A DNA stretch of 23,504 nt, taken from an uncultured Selenomonadales bacterium (GTDB lineage Bacteria; Bacillota; Negativicutes; Selenomonadales; Selenomonadaceae). The DNA is taken from NCBI GenBank assembly GCA_937901445.1, contig CALDHY010000050.1:1-23504 (forward strand), written 5' to 3'. A program made the position numbers and the translations under genes. Below the pieces are notes generated by a model. It was not told where the DNA came from and did no database searches. It saw only the letters and a list, made by a program, of their open reading frames with translations. Positions 12,301 to 19,756 of this stretch are shown one piece after another. The first letter of the stretch is position 1. Each line of letters opens with the position of its first letter.

Positions 12301-12636
12301 AATTAAATTTTTTACAAATAAATATTCGCCCAAAATTTCCGGCAAAATTCTATCATAGAAATTTTTTGCCGGGTAATATGAATTTTCGTCATCGCCCTTA
12401 ATATTGCGCCAAATTATTTTTGAATCGTCAATCAGATAGACCGGCGGCGCGTCCAATTCGCCAAACTTTGAAACTAAAAAATCGCTCGGCTTGGTAGGGT
12501 TACCACGCTGCAATATATTTTGTACCGTGCAAAGTACCGCGTTAATATTTTCGTCAACCTTTGAAGTATTCGGCGAAAAAGTTTTAACTATAAAATTTTC
12601 TTTAGTGCCGCCGTATGAACTGCTGAACTTCTGCAT
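9319..12636 (-). CDS. RecQ-like DNA helicase with N-terminal DUF559/Vsr-like nuclease domain
   Basis: I start this 1105-residue protein at ATG 12636, which has AGGGAG eight bases upstream; the longer frame to GTG 12762 translates a terminator-like leader. Residues ~100-200 carry a PD-(D/E)XK fold of the DUF559/Vsr type: Asp134 (ATDFYCP), Glu145 and Asp147 (AIEIDGGSHDE), His151, then VEVFRIKT. A ~170-residue linker leads to a superfamily 2 RecQ core: FRLGQ, Walker A GTGKS near 399-403, DEVH at 500-503 (usually DEAH), HCLSEWGHDFR, LTATAS, TTAFGMGIDK and QEAGRAGRD at 699-707. The Cys4 zinc module of housekeeping RecQ is not evident; ~400 C-terminal residues are unassigned. It overlaps the coiled-coil gene. 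Likely a DNA-processing or defence enzyme rather than RecQ itself. Confidence 0.9.
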   Translation of the reverse strand: MQKFSSSYGGTKENFIVKTFSPNTSKVDENINAVLCTVQNILQRGNPTKPSDFLVSKFGELDAPPVYLIDDSKIIWRNIKGDDENSYYPAKNFYDRILPEILGEYLFVKNLILPEAEFSDVLTKTAAFNGQATDFYCPQLKVAIEIDGGSHDEFSQRQKDNLRDAALKAEGVEVFRIKTADLESKSKIFNLIMQRLKNKVLQSDLIQEYKAALQVKAATNLKYDSVMRLQMALLHCFKNGVIDLKNSKLNINIVNSDVDKLDELLKIAYEDLSQWILNVAQLAKIKIELPALKISDGKNSVTLDFSMFRRYADGDKNFNTKKTTIYIRTDYFFDKDYFQVAAAKKIRYKFTAAEELNDDKSLKFLLKNIFGYSEFRLGQMPILKHILNCNDTIGILPTGTGKSLCYQLAALLQPGVALVIVPIISLMEDQKRVMNLKGITRADFISSNVTGAAREKITNDFKRGKFQFMVVSPERLQNAEFRESLGEINRTLKFSLAVIDEVHCLSEWGHDFRISYLRLIPTIRQYCPQANLLGLTATASQAVLNDLKAEFDDDGSGIKALQSMDREELIFHRITVKSDAERDAKIFEIIKENDGTYEAGGKIKNSVGLIFCQTVKTKNGCEKLQARLLAANVLETGNIELFHGQLKPEIKSQNQARFMEKNFAGLMVCTTAFGMGIDKENIKYTIHNSLPKSIEAFYQEAGRAGRDAVKLPKSNCYIVQKPETAPASIINKIFDRNTSIVERQELSRRLYSDLSTVMYFLNLDRDAPEIECNKILDVLKEVIDAPTVDGRKKINFDSDSSLKGRQMSLYKLTILGIVKDWTVEYFNLSRGTLSVDYVGIEVENVKISLLKYIRKHDAEFSLDGKLTDYKTYYDLLEKFSAKPIRAFLMILIVWTNNTILYNRLQSSKNMLDFSAPEVTDAEFRRKINEFFKYTEQTVIFDSIVEEPRNFQNWFEILTFEDDGTTQVISADKAQSISNSLRRYLESYANNTGLNYLSGMLGLICGNFEGLEGAGRLYDSFRNIKESFEPYAQEKIIEMTLQIVYHCAENEQNLFSETFLKIYPEFAARVHEVLKDFYSLSFIVDVQTFKIKNLLEANTVGLFKTA

Positions 12637-12655
12637 AAAATTTTCTCCCTGCGTC

Positions 12656-12684
12656 AAAAAAAATAACGGCAATTTCTGCCGCTT
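12656..12684 (-). terminator. Terminator or attenuator in the helicase leader
   Basis: Minus-strand CGGCA and TGCCG arms (12677-12681 and 12667-12671) enclose a 5-base loop and are followed by TTATTTTTTTT. The T tract ends about five bases before the helicase Shine-Dalgarno AGGGAG. It may end calcium-ATPase transcripts, or act as an attenuator for the helicase operon. Confidence 0.65.
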
Positions 12685-12835
12685 GAAAAAATTTTCTGTC
12701 ACGTTAAAAATTAAGCCCGTAGACGCGCAGATTTGCCCCCAGAATCGTTTTTTAGTGTTCACCGGTACAAAACATTAAAAAATTTAAATGTGGCTTAAAA
12801 TCAATTCTACGCGTAATTAACATAAAACCTAAATT

Positions 12836-15493
12836 TTATTTTGTGGAATCGCCGACAAAAGCTTTTCTGATTAAGTCAATCGGAATAATTGTAAACGCCA
12901 TTGCAATTACGAAAAGCCATTCACCGGCAGTCAAGCCGAAACAACGTAAAATTACGCCGCCAAAATACGTCATTGCAACTTGTACAACGACAATCAAGCC
13001 CATAACTTTCAAAAAGCCGGTGTTGCCGCCGATATTGTCAAACAAATTCATTCTGTCAGTACGAGCATTGAAGGCGTTGAAAACCGCCATAAAAATGAAG
13101 AACGCAAAGTAGCCGGTCATTAAGTACATATTTGCGTCGTCGCCTTCGCCAACTCTGAAATGTTCATGTGAAAAACTCGTCAACAGGAAAACCAAGCCCA
13201 TTGCAAAACACCATACTGCGCCGACGCCAATTTCACTGTACATATAGCCGTTGATAATTTTTTCGTCACGCCGTTTAGGTTGTTCCTCCATGTACCTTGC
13301 AAGCGCGGGTTCGCCGCCAAATGCTAACGCCGCCAAAGTATCCATTACCAAATTAACCCACAAAATTTGCGTAATTGTCAAAGGATTTTCCATACCAATC
13401 AGCGGGCAAACAAACGAAATCATAACCGCGCTAACATTGATTGTAAGTTGGAAAATGATAAACTTTCTGATACTGTTAAAAATCGTGCGCCCGTACAAAA
13501 TCGCCTTGCCAATGGAACTGAAGTTGTTATCCAAAATAACAATTTCGCTAGCCTCTTTCGCAACTTCCGTACCGTCGCCCATTGCAAATCCAACGTCAGC
13601 TTTTTTGAGCGCGGGCGAATCGTTGACGCCGTCGCCCGTCATACCTACAACCAAATTCATTTCCTGCGCAATTCTTACAAGGCGGCTTTTATCAGTCGGA
13701 AGTGCGCGCGCGATAACACGAATTTTCGGCAGGATTTTTTTAACTTCATCATCGCTCATTGCGTTAAGTTCCGGCGAAGTCAAAACAACTTCATCATCGC
13801 TTTTAAGTAAGCCCGCCTCTTTAGAAATTGCCATTGCAGTTTCTTTTCTGTCACCGGTTATCATAATGACTTGAACGCCCGCTTCTCTAACCTGCGCGAG
13901 GGCGGCGGGAGATTCTGCGCGTACTTCGTCACGAATACCGACTGCGCCTACAAAAATTAAACCTTTATCGGGCAATTCGCCATTTTCAACTTTGCCTTCG
14001 TAAGTTGCAAGAGCCAAAACACGAATTGCGCGTACAGCAAGCTTATCAATTTCTGCGTTAATGTGATCTACGCCGCTTAACGGTTGCTTGTTGCCGTTGC
14101 CGTCATAATAAAAGCTGCAGCGGTCCAAAAGTCTTTCCGGCGCGCCTTTTGCAAGCGTCAAAGTATAATCGCCGGTAACTTCAGCAAGCGAATATTTATT
14201 TTTACTGTTGAAAGGTACAGTGTCTCCAACTTTAATATTTAATTCGCCGCTTTCTTTGCCGAGTACAAACCCTAAAAGCGCGCGCTCGGTTGCGTTGCCG
14301 CCAACTGCTTTATCGCCGTTGACAACCGCCGCCGTGTTGTAACGAACGGACAGAGAAATTAATTCTGCCAATTTTTTTGGAATATCCGAATAACTTTTGA
14401 AACTTGCCGCCGTGCCGTCAAGGAAACTTACAGCCTCAAGTTGCCCTTTTGTGATTGTACCGGTTTTATCGCTGAAAAGTAAATTTAAACTGCCCGCCGT
14501 TTCAATACCGGAAATTTTCCTGACCAAAACATTATCTTTCAGCATTTTGCCCATATTCTGCGCCGAAACAATCGCTATCATAAGCGGCAAGCCTTCAGGA
14601 ACTGCCATAACGATAATTATAACGGCAAGCATAACCGCTTCAACCAAACTGTTCAAAACGTTCATTATATCTGAACAATACGCCGAAATTAACGCCATAT
14701 CAAAATTGTTATGAATAACAATTCGCTGGAACATAAAAGCAACCGCAATTAATACGCCGCCAATGTAACCGAATTTTGAAATTTGCCCGGCAAGGTCACC
14801 GAGTTTTAATTTTAAAGGCGTGTCGCGGTCTTCATCTGTTTGTAATTCTTCAGCAATTTTGCCGTAAAAAGTTTTATCGCCCAAAGTTACGGTGCGCATT
14901 ACGGCGTTTCCGCCGGCAACAACCGCGCCGCGAAAAACTTTGTGCGGGTTTAATAAATCGTCGCTTTTTGCAGATTCTTCATCAGTTGCAGCGTCGGGCG
15001 GCGGCACTTTAGCTTCTTCCTTTGCTTCGCCGTTCAAAATTGACTGGTCAACGTTAATTGTACCGTCAATAATTATACCGTCAGCCGGAATTTTATCGCC
15101 GCTCTGCAAAAGTACGCAATCGCCCATTGTTATATCGTTAATTGGAATTTCGACAACCGCGCCGTTACGATAAACTTTGCACTTGATTAACGACGCTTCG
15201 CCCTGTAACTTTTGAAAAGCACTTTCGTTTTTGAACTCTGAAAAAGTCGATACGAAAGTTGCCAAAAGTACCGCCATTGCGATACCAACTGATTCATACC
15301 ATTCAGATTTTCCCATAAAAGCAAAAAAGACATTCAGCACAAGTGCGAATATCAAAATTTTTATAATTGGGTCGTCAAAGTTGCCTTTGAGTTTGTCCCA
15401 AAAACCTTCCCGCGCCTGTTCAGTAATGGAGTTATCGCCGTATTTAGCTTTATTTTCCTGAACTTGCGCGTCGGTTAAGCCTGTTATCTTCAA
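12836..15493 (-). CDS. PMCA-type calcium-transporting P-type ATPase
   Basis: This 885-residue type IIB P-ATPase exports Ca2+ across the cytoplasmic membrane. The N-terminal cation-ATPase domain (GLTDAQVQENKAKYGDN) is followed by TM1-2. The actuator loop carries NGEA at ~154-157, a variant of TGES that keeps the glutamate. PEGLPL at 299-304 is the calcium-site TM4 motif, and the phosphorylated Asp342 lies in DKTGT. Later come KGAPE, TGD, the hinge GDGVND, and TM6 NLVMDTLAALAFGGEP, where the Asn/Asp pair is the PMCA signature. The start is TTG 15493 with GGAGG eight bases upstream. It lies 19 bases after the glycosyltransferase pseudogene and belongs to the same transcription unit. Calcium specificity is by family; plant-type calmodulin regions are absent. 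Confidence 0.94.
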   Translation of the reverse strand: MKITGLTDAQVQENKAKYGDNSITEQAREGFWDKLKGNFDDPIIKILIFALVLNVFFAFMGKSEWYESVGIAMAVLLATFVSTFSEFKNESAFQKLQGEASLIKCKVYRNGAVVEIPINDITMGDCVLLQSGDKIPADGIIIDGTINVDQSILNGEAKEEAKVPPPDAATDEESAKSDDLLNPHKVFRGAVVAGGNAVMRTVTLGDKTFYGKIAEELQTDEDRDTPLKLKLGDLAGQISKFGYIGGVLIAVAFMFQRIVIHNNFDMALISAYCSDIMNVLNSLVEAVMLAVIIIVMAVPEGLPLMIAIVSAQNMGKMLKDNVLVRKISGIETAGSLNLLFSDKTGTITKGQLEAVSFLDGTAASFKSYSDIPKKLAELISLSVRYNTAAVVNGDKAVGGNATERALLGFVLGKESGELNIKVGDTVPFNSKNKYSLAEVTGDYTLTLAKGAPERLLDRCSFYYDGNGNKQPLSGVDHINAEIDKLAVRAIRVLALATYEGKVENGELPDKGLIFVGAVGIRDEVRAESPAALAQVREAGVQVIMITGDRKETAMAISKEAGLLKSDDEVVLTSPELNAMSDDEVKKILPKIRVIARALPTDKSRLVRIAQEMNLVVGMTGDGVNDSPALKKADVGFAMGDGTEVAKEASEIVILDNNFSSIGKAILYGRTIFNSIRKFIIFQLTINVSAVMISFVCPLIGMENPLTITQILWVNLVMDTLAALAFGGEPALARYMEEQPKRRDEKIINGYMYSEIGVGAVWCFAMGLVFLLTSFSHEHFRVGEGDDANMYLMTGYFAFFIFMAVFNAFNARTDRMNLFDNIGGNTGFLKVMGLIVVVQVAMTYFGGVILRCFGLTAGEWLFVIAMAFTIIPIDLIRKAFVGDSTK

Positions 15494-15512
15494 TTAAAAA
15501 GCCTCCAAGAGT

Positions 15513-16566
15513 TTACTTACTTTGTAAAATTTTTTTCAGCTGTGCAATTTCTGCCGCCTGTTGATTTACCAAAAGTTTGTAGATATTCATTGACGTAAAA
15601 AGATATGAAATCAACGGAATATTTTTTGGCGGATTTATTGAAAAAATATCTCTGCATAAGAAATCATAAAGTTCAGCCGGATCTAAACTGCTTGTAATAA
15701 AAAGGTCTTTTGACAAAACATCCAGTCTTTCTTGAATATAAAAATCCAACACAGCGTAACGATATTTGGGATTTTCCAAAAAAAAATTTTTACCCGCCAT
15801 GAAATTATCCAGCGTATTTACAACTTCCATAAAAGTATACATTATTTTAGTTATATTTGTGCCTTTGTGCGAAAGTGAATCCTTCCTGATTCTGTAATGA
15901 TAGTTGCAAAGAGGAACGCGCACATAATTTTTGGCGCAAACTATGCACTGAAACGCAAAAATAAAATCTTCAAAAGTACGTATGTTGTAAAATTTTATAT
16001 TATTCTTCATCAAAAATTCTCTGCGAAAAAGTTTGTTACAGCCCCACCAAATATACCGCTTATTAACAAAATCTGAAACACGCTCGCCTATATCGAAAGT
16101 TTCAAGCGTTGGATTTTCTACAAATTCGCCGGTTTGAGGACTGCCTACTGTATCTTTTAATTCGCCGTCAACTTCTTCATAGACAAAACATTTTTCAGAA
16201 TGAACAACATCTGCGTTAAATTTTTCTGCAACTTTATAAAAATCTTCAAGCGCGGTTGCGTCTAAAAAATCGTCACTATCCAAAAAATAAATGTACTTGC
16301 CCTTTGCAAAGTCTAAGCCAAAATTGCGCGGGATTCCGGGATAGCCGCTGTTTTGAGAAAGTTTAACAAATAAGAATTTTTCATAACCCCTCCCCCGTTT
16401 TTTCGGCAACGGCAAGAGAATTATCAGTGCTGCAATCGTCAACTACGATAACTTCAAAATTTTTCAGCGTCTGATTTAAAAGACTTTGCAAACATTCGCC
16501 AATATATTTTTCTGCGTTGTACATTGGAATTATAACTGTAATGGCAGGCGTTGTTTTGGATGACAT
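15513..16566 (-). pseudogene. Family-2 glycosyltransferase, split by a +1 frameshift
   Basis: Translation from ATG 16566 (AGGAGG at 16574-16579) gives a normal GT2 N-terminus: TVIIPMYNAEKYIGECLQSL, then VVDDCSTDNS. The frame stops at TGA 16381-16383. The neighbouring frame continues NSGYPGIPRNFGLD, the DxD motif FLDSDDF, and a C-terminal part like that of the upstream paralog, ending with a short coiled coil at 15513. Removing one base from the run AAAAAACGGGGGAGGGG (minus strand, 16387-16403) restores a product whose length in this segment equals the paralog exactly (15 residues between EK and NSG). It could be a pseudogene, phase variation, programmed shifting or a homopolymer sequencing error. 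The gene starts two bases after the paralog's stop, in the same operon. Confidence 0.85.
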
Positions 16567-16568
16567 AT

Positions 16569-17633
16569 TTAAACCTCCTTGCAAAGTTCCTCTAAATTTT
16601 TTTTCAAACGTGCAATTTCTTCAGCTTGCTGTTTCACAAGCAATTTATAGATATTCGTTGACACAAAAAGATAAGCCGAAAGTGGAATATTTTTTTTTGG
16701 ATTTTCCGAAAAAACGTCCCTGCAATAAAAATCATAAGTTTCTTCGGCACCAAAATTCATATCGAAAAATATACCCTTAAAAATTTTATTTGAGAACCAT
16801 TGATCAAATAAATCTATTACCAAATATTGATACTTTGAATTTTCAATAAAGAATTTTTTGCTCTTCATAAAATTGTCCAAGCAGTAAACGCCTTCAATAA
16901 AATCCAAAGAAGCGGTTTTTATGTCACGTAAAGTTTTAGACGTTGATCCGATATATATTCTGTAAAAGTAGCCGATAAAAGGAATGCGCACAAAATTTTT
17001 AGCGCAGACTATACATTGAAAAGTAAACACGAAATCTTCAGTAATAGTCATTGCGGGAAATTTTATTTTATTTTCAATCAAAAAATCTCGGCGAAAAAGT
17101 TTGTTCCATACCGCGTTTGAATGTCTTCTTTTTAAAATATTGTCAACTTTTTTGGCAATATCTAAAATTTCAAGTGTCGGTTTATCTGCAATTTTGCCCC
17201 TGATCATTCTTGAAGCTCGGGGTTCAAATTTGCCGGTGCCTTCCTCATGTTTTAAAATAACTTCCGCTTCAACAATTTCCGCGTTAAAATTTTCTGCCAC
17301 GTTGTAAAAAATTTCCAGCGCGTCTTCAGATAAAAAATCGTCGCTATCCATAAAGTAAACATATTTACCTTTGGCAATATCTAAACCAAAATTGCGGGGA
17401 ATACCGGGACAACCGCTATTTACAGAGAGCCTGATAATTTCCCCGCACTCTCTTTCGCTAAAATATTTTTCAACAATCGCCACGCTGTTATCTGTGCTGC
17501 AATCGTCAACCACGACAACTTCAAAATTTTTCAGCGTTTGATTCAAAAGACTTTGCAAACATTCACCAATATATTTTTCGGCGTTGTACATTGGAATAAT
17601 CACTGAAACCGCCGGATTTTTTTCTTTAGACAT
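16569..17633 (-). CDS. Family-2 glycosyltransferase (intact paralog)
   Basis: This 354-residue GT-A fold enzyme transfers a sugar from a nucleotide-sugar donor, probably to a surface polysaccharide, glycolipid or protein. SVIIPMYNAEKYIGECLQSL opens the Rossmann-like half, VVDDCSTDNS is the nucleotide-binding segment, and FMDSDDF holds the metal-binding DxD at about residue 95. The C-terminal ~200 residues contain ITEDFVFTFQCIVCAKNF and end in a short coiled coil. The ATG at 17633 lies 12 bases after the terD paralog stop, with a modest AAAGGT site. The downstream gene is a tandem copy: their first ~60 codons are nearly identical. Donor and acceptor cannot be deduced. Linkage to terD genes is unusual and may reflect envelope stress. 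Confidence 0.9.
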   Translation of the reverse strand: MSKEKNPAVSVIIPMYNAEKYIGECLQSLLNQTLKNFEVVVVDDCSTDNSVAIVEKYFSERECGEIIRLSVNSGCPGIPRNFGLDIAKGKYVYFMDSDDFLSEDALEIFYNVAENFNAEIVEAEVILKHEEGTGKFEPRASRMIRGKIADKPTLEILDIAKKVDNILKRRHSNAVWNKLFRRDFLIENKIKFPAMTITEDFVFTFQCIVCAKNFVRIPFIGYFYRIYIGSTSKTLRDIKTASLDFIEGVYCLDNFMKSKKFFIENSKYQYLVIDLFDQWFSNKIFKGIFFDMNFGAEETYDFYCRDVFSENPKKNIPLSAYLFVSTNIYKLLVKQQAEEIARLKKNLEELCKEV

Positions 17634-17645
17634 AGGAATTACCTT

Positions 17646-18257
17646 TTATGCAAAACGTCTGCTTAATTCTTGAAGTCCGGGGTCTTTAGTTCCGTTGCCG
17701 ATGGCGTTAAATTTCCATTCGGTGCCGCGTCTGTAGACTTCGCCGACAACCATTGCCAACATACCGTTATAATCGCCGCCGCTCAAATTGTAACGGCAAA
17801 GTTCCTCGCCGTTATCGTTGTCAATGATTCTGATAAAAGCGTTTTTAATCATACCGAAATCTTGTTTGCGGTCGACAGCTTTATAAATGTTGACGACAAA
17901 AATTAATTTGTCATAATCAGTCGGAATTTTATTTAAGTCAACAAAAATCTGTTCGTCGTCGCCTTCGCCTTCGCCGGTAAGGTTATCGCCCATGTGTTTA
18001 ATTGCGCCGCTTTTATGTTCCAAGTTGCCGAAATAAACAATATCATCAACGTTGGTAATTCTGCCGCCCTTGCAAACGAAAACTGAAGCATCGCAGTCAA
18101 AATCTTTTTTGCCGCCGCCGAAAATACGGCTCAAGAATCCGCCTTTTTCTTCCGGCTCAATGGCGTCCCAGCCGAGCCCAACCATTAATTTTGTAAGCTT
18201 GCTGCCGTTAGATTTTACGAGGCTGACTTTTTGCCCCTTTTGAAGATTTACTGACAT
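17646..18257 (-). CDS. TerD-family stress protein, paralog 2
   Basis: The 203-residue TerD-domain protein aligns end to end with the upstream paralog. It keeps the acidic calcium-binding features (DFDCDASVF near 52-60, GDNLTGEGEGDDE at 90-102), NIYKAVDRKQDFG, and the C-terminal [20 protein letters not shown]. It differs by a ~12-residue insertion (GGFLSRIFGGGK) at 39-50, which looks amphipathic and might touch membrane. TerD proteins bind Ca2+ and are linked to tellurite, phage and envelope stress responses; the molecular role is unsettled. The ATG at 18257 has AAGGA upstream. Glycosyltransferase and calcium ATPase genes follow closely, suggesting one operon. Confidence 0.93.
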   Translation of the reverse strand: MSVNLQKGQKVSLVKSNGSKLTKLMVGLGWDAIEPEEKGGFLSRIFGGGKKDFDCDASVFVCKGGRITNVDDIVYFGNLEHKSGAIKHMGDNLTGEGEGDDEQIFVDLNKIPTDYDKLIFVVNIYKAVDRKQDFGMIKNAFIRIIDNDNGEELCRYNLSGGDYNGMLAMVVGEVYRRGTEWKFNAIGNGTKDPGLQELSRRFA

Positions 18258-18283
18258 GTTTAATTTTCCTTTCTAAAAAAATT

Positions 18284-18382
18284 GGAGCAGGGAATTTAGG
18301 GGCTAAGGGCTAAGGACTAAGGGCTAGGGATTATCACCCTTTTGCCTTCTGCCTTTTGCCTAATCCCTAGAAAACCTGCTCC
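18284..18382 (-). terminator. terD1 terminator with a heptamer array inserted in its loop
   Basis: Arms GGAGCAGG (18284-18291) and CCTGCTCC (18375-18382) are complementary, and on the minus strand the stem is followed by AATTTTTTT (18275-18283). The 83-base interior holds the heptamer array, a nested 10-bp palindrome (CTAGGGATTA at 18324-18333, TAATCCCTAG at 18361-18370) and TTGCC repeats. It reads as an ordinary intrinsic terminator split by a repeat insertion. Confidence 0.7.
18297..18370. repeat. Heptamer repeat array 3 with nested palindrome
   Basis: Units GGGCTAA, GGGCTAA, GGACTAA and GGGCTAG are followed by GGATTA, then a spacer with CCTTTTGCCTTCTGCCTTTTGCC-like repeats (18339-18360), then TAATCCCTAG, which pairs with CTAGGGATTA. 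Unlike arrays 1 and 2 this copy carries an inverted end. Confidence 0.78.
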
Positions 18383-18423
18383 CGCAAAGTAATTTATTTA
18401 AAAAATTTTTTTCAAAACTTAAA

Positions 18424-19002
18424 TTACACATTAACGCCGAAATTGCGACCGAGTGAGGCAAGTCCGCCTTCAAAGCCGGAGCCGATAGCGTTAAATTTCC
18501 ATTCACCTTTGTTGCGGTAAAGTTCGCCGACAACTACTGCAGTTTCAATAGAAAAATCTTCGCCCAAATCGTAGCGGATTAATTCTTTGCCGTTAGCCGC
18601 GTCAATAACACGAATAAAAGCATTTTCGACTTGACCGAAATTTTGTTTGCGTTGTTCAGCTTCATAAATTGTAACGGTAAAATCGATTTTTTCAATGTCA
18701 GCCGGAACTTTATCAAGGAAAACTTTAATTTCTTCGTCGTCGCCGTCGCCTTGACCGGTAAGGTTATCGCCCAAATGTTCAACGGAGCCTGATTCGTGTT
18801 TCAAGTTGCCGTAGAAAACAAAATCTGCGTCAGAGCGAACTTTGCCGTTTGCGCCGAGCATAAAAACTGAAGCGTCTAAGTCAAAATCTTTGCCGCCGTC
18901 ATATTTGTTGGTGTCCCAACCAAGACCAATCAAAACTTCCTTCAAGCCGGGATTGGTTTTCGTCAAGTCCACTTTTTGTCCTTTTGCTAAACTTACTGCC
19001 AT
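18424..19002 (-). CDS. terD: TerD-family calcium-binding stress protein, paralog 1
   Basis: This 192-residue protein matches the canonical TerD length. [17 protein letters not shown] opens the fold. [11 protein letters not shown] at 39-49 and [15 protein letters not shown] at 76-90 provide the acidic residues that bind two Ca2+ in the family. [20 protein letters not shown] follows, and the end is [18 protein letters not shown]. The ATG at 19002 has AAGGAGG in ideal position, and a promoter with 17-base spacing lies upstream. It heads the run terD1-terD2-GT-GT-calcium ATPase. TerD acts in the cytoplasm in tellurite, phage and membrane-stress responses. The symbol is by domain; it could equally be called terE or a yceD-like gene. 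Confidence 0.93.
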   Translation of the reverse strand: MAVSLAKGQKVDLTKTNPGLKEVLIGLGWDTNKYDGGKDFDLDASVFMLGANGKVRSDADFVFYGNLKHESGSVEHLGDNLTGQGDGDDEEIKVFLDKVPADIEKIDFTVTIYEAEQRKQNFGQVENAFIRVIDAANGKELIRYDLGEDFSIETAVVVGELYRNKGEWKFNAIGSGFEGGLASLGRNFGVNV

Positions 19003-19045
19003 AAGAAAAATTCCTCCTTAGGAAAGCAATTTAAAAACCGCTATT

Positions 19046-19074
19046 AATTTACCACAACCAAAAAAAAATTGCAA
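19046..19074 (-). promoter_or_regulatory. Sigma-70 promoter for the terD operon
   Basis: On the minus strand, TTGCAA (19069-19074), a 17-base spacer and TAAATT (19046-19051) with TG one base upstream form an extended -10 promoter. Transcription would begin near 19039, giving a leader of about 37 bases before ATG 19002. Confidence 0.65.
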
Positions 19075-19147
19075 CTTTAAATTTTTTGTTTTCTGCAAAA
19101 ATTAAAAAAACGTCATTTAAAAATAAAAAACGGCAGTTCATGGAAAA

Positions 19148-19696
19148 TTATTGAGCTTGCGCGGCGTTTAAATCTGCGGCAAAAATTATAAATTCCAATT
19201 CACAATTTAAAATGTTGCTTTCGCCGTCGCTTGTGATTAAAAAGTTTTCAAGACTTGCAAGCCGCTCGCCGTCCAAAATTTCTCTGATAAAATTCAGCAA
19301 TGAAATATAATCCGCCTCAAGTTGAAGATTTATTTTTTGGCGTTGCACCGAATCTTTTTCTGAAATTTCGCCGGTCTGTATTGAGTTTATTAAAATTTTT
19401 TTGTTTTCAGCTAAGGTGTAAAGTTCGGCGATAAATTTTTCTGCGTTCAATTCGGCGGGAAGATATTCCTGCATTTGCGTCAAATTTTCTTCAGCGGACG
19501 CTACGAACTCTTCAAAATTTTTGTGGTGCGCCTTCAAAGTTTCAAGTTCGTTTTCTATTGTTTCAAGTCTTTTGGCTTCGGCGTTTAAATTTTTAATTTC
19601 GGCTTGTACGGGGATATAAATGAATTGCCGGTACAAAATTGCAACCGTCGCGCAGATTATAAAAATTATTGCCGGAAAAAATTTTTTGTTATTCAT
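19148..19696 (-). CDS. PilO-like type IV pilus / type II secretion assembly protein
   Basis: This 182-residue protein has the PilO/GspM layout. A short cytoplasmic start (MNNKKFF) leads into one membrane segment at ~7-25. A heptad coiled coil at ~30-90 follows (EIKNLNAEAKRLETIENELE), and then a small alpha/beta domain with ENKKILINSIQTGE and a strand-rich end, matching the ferredoxin-like periplasmic domain. PilO pairs with PilN to link the inner-membrane platform to the secretin or peptidoglycan. The ATG at 19696 is preferred; a TTG at 19708 would add MRYF and abuts the rpsR terminator. No pilM, pilN or pilP gene is adjacent, so it is an orphan here. Similarity is by architecture, so certainty is moderate. 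Confidence 0.62.
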   Translation of the reverse strand: MNNKKFFPAIIFIICATVAILYRQFIYIPVQAEIKNLNAEAKRLETIENELETLKAHHKNFEEFVASAEENLTQMQEYLPAELNAEKFIAELYTLAENKKILINSIQTGEISEKDSVQRQKINLQLEADYISLLNFIREILDGERLASLENFLITSDGESNILNCELEFIIFAADLNAAQAQ

Positions 19697-19710
19697 AAAA
19701 TATCTCAACT

Positions 19711-19737
19711 AAAAAAGGAAGTCCGCAGACTCCCTTC
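19711..19737 (-). terminator. Terminator of the rpsF-ssb-rpsR operon
   Basis: On the minus strand AAGGGAGTC pairs with GACTTCCTT (one G-U) across the tetraloop TGCG, followed by T's. It lies 15 bases before the pilO-like ATG. Confidence 0.82.
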
Positions 19738-19756
19738 AGTTTTTATGGATTTAAAA

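Noticed and set aside
12637..12762. 42-residue N-terminal extension of the helicase from GTG 12762
   Set aside because: It spans a terminator-like hairpin and lacks a ribosome site, whereas ATG 12636 has AGGGAG at good spacing.
13251..13874. 207-codon + strand frame opposite the calcium ATPase
   Set aside because: Antisense shadow of conserved P-ATPase motifs.
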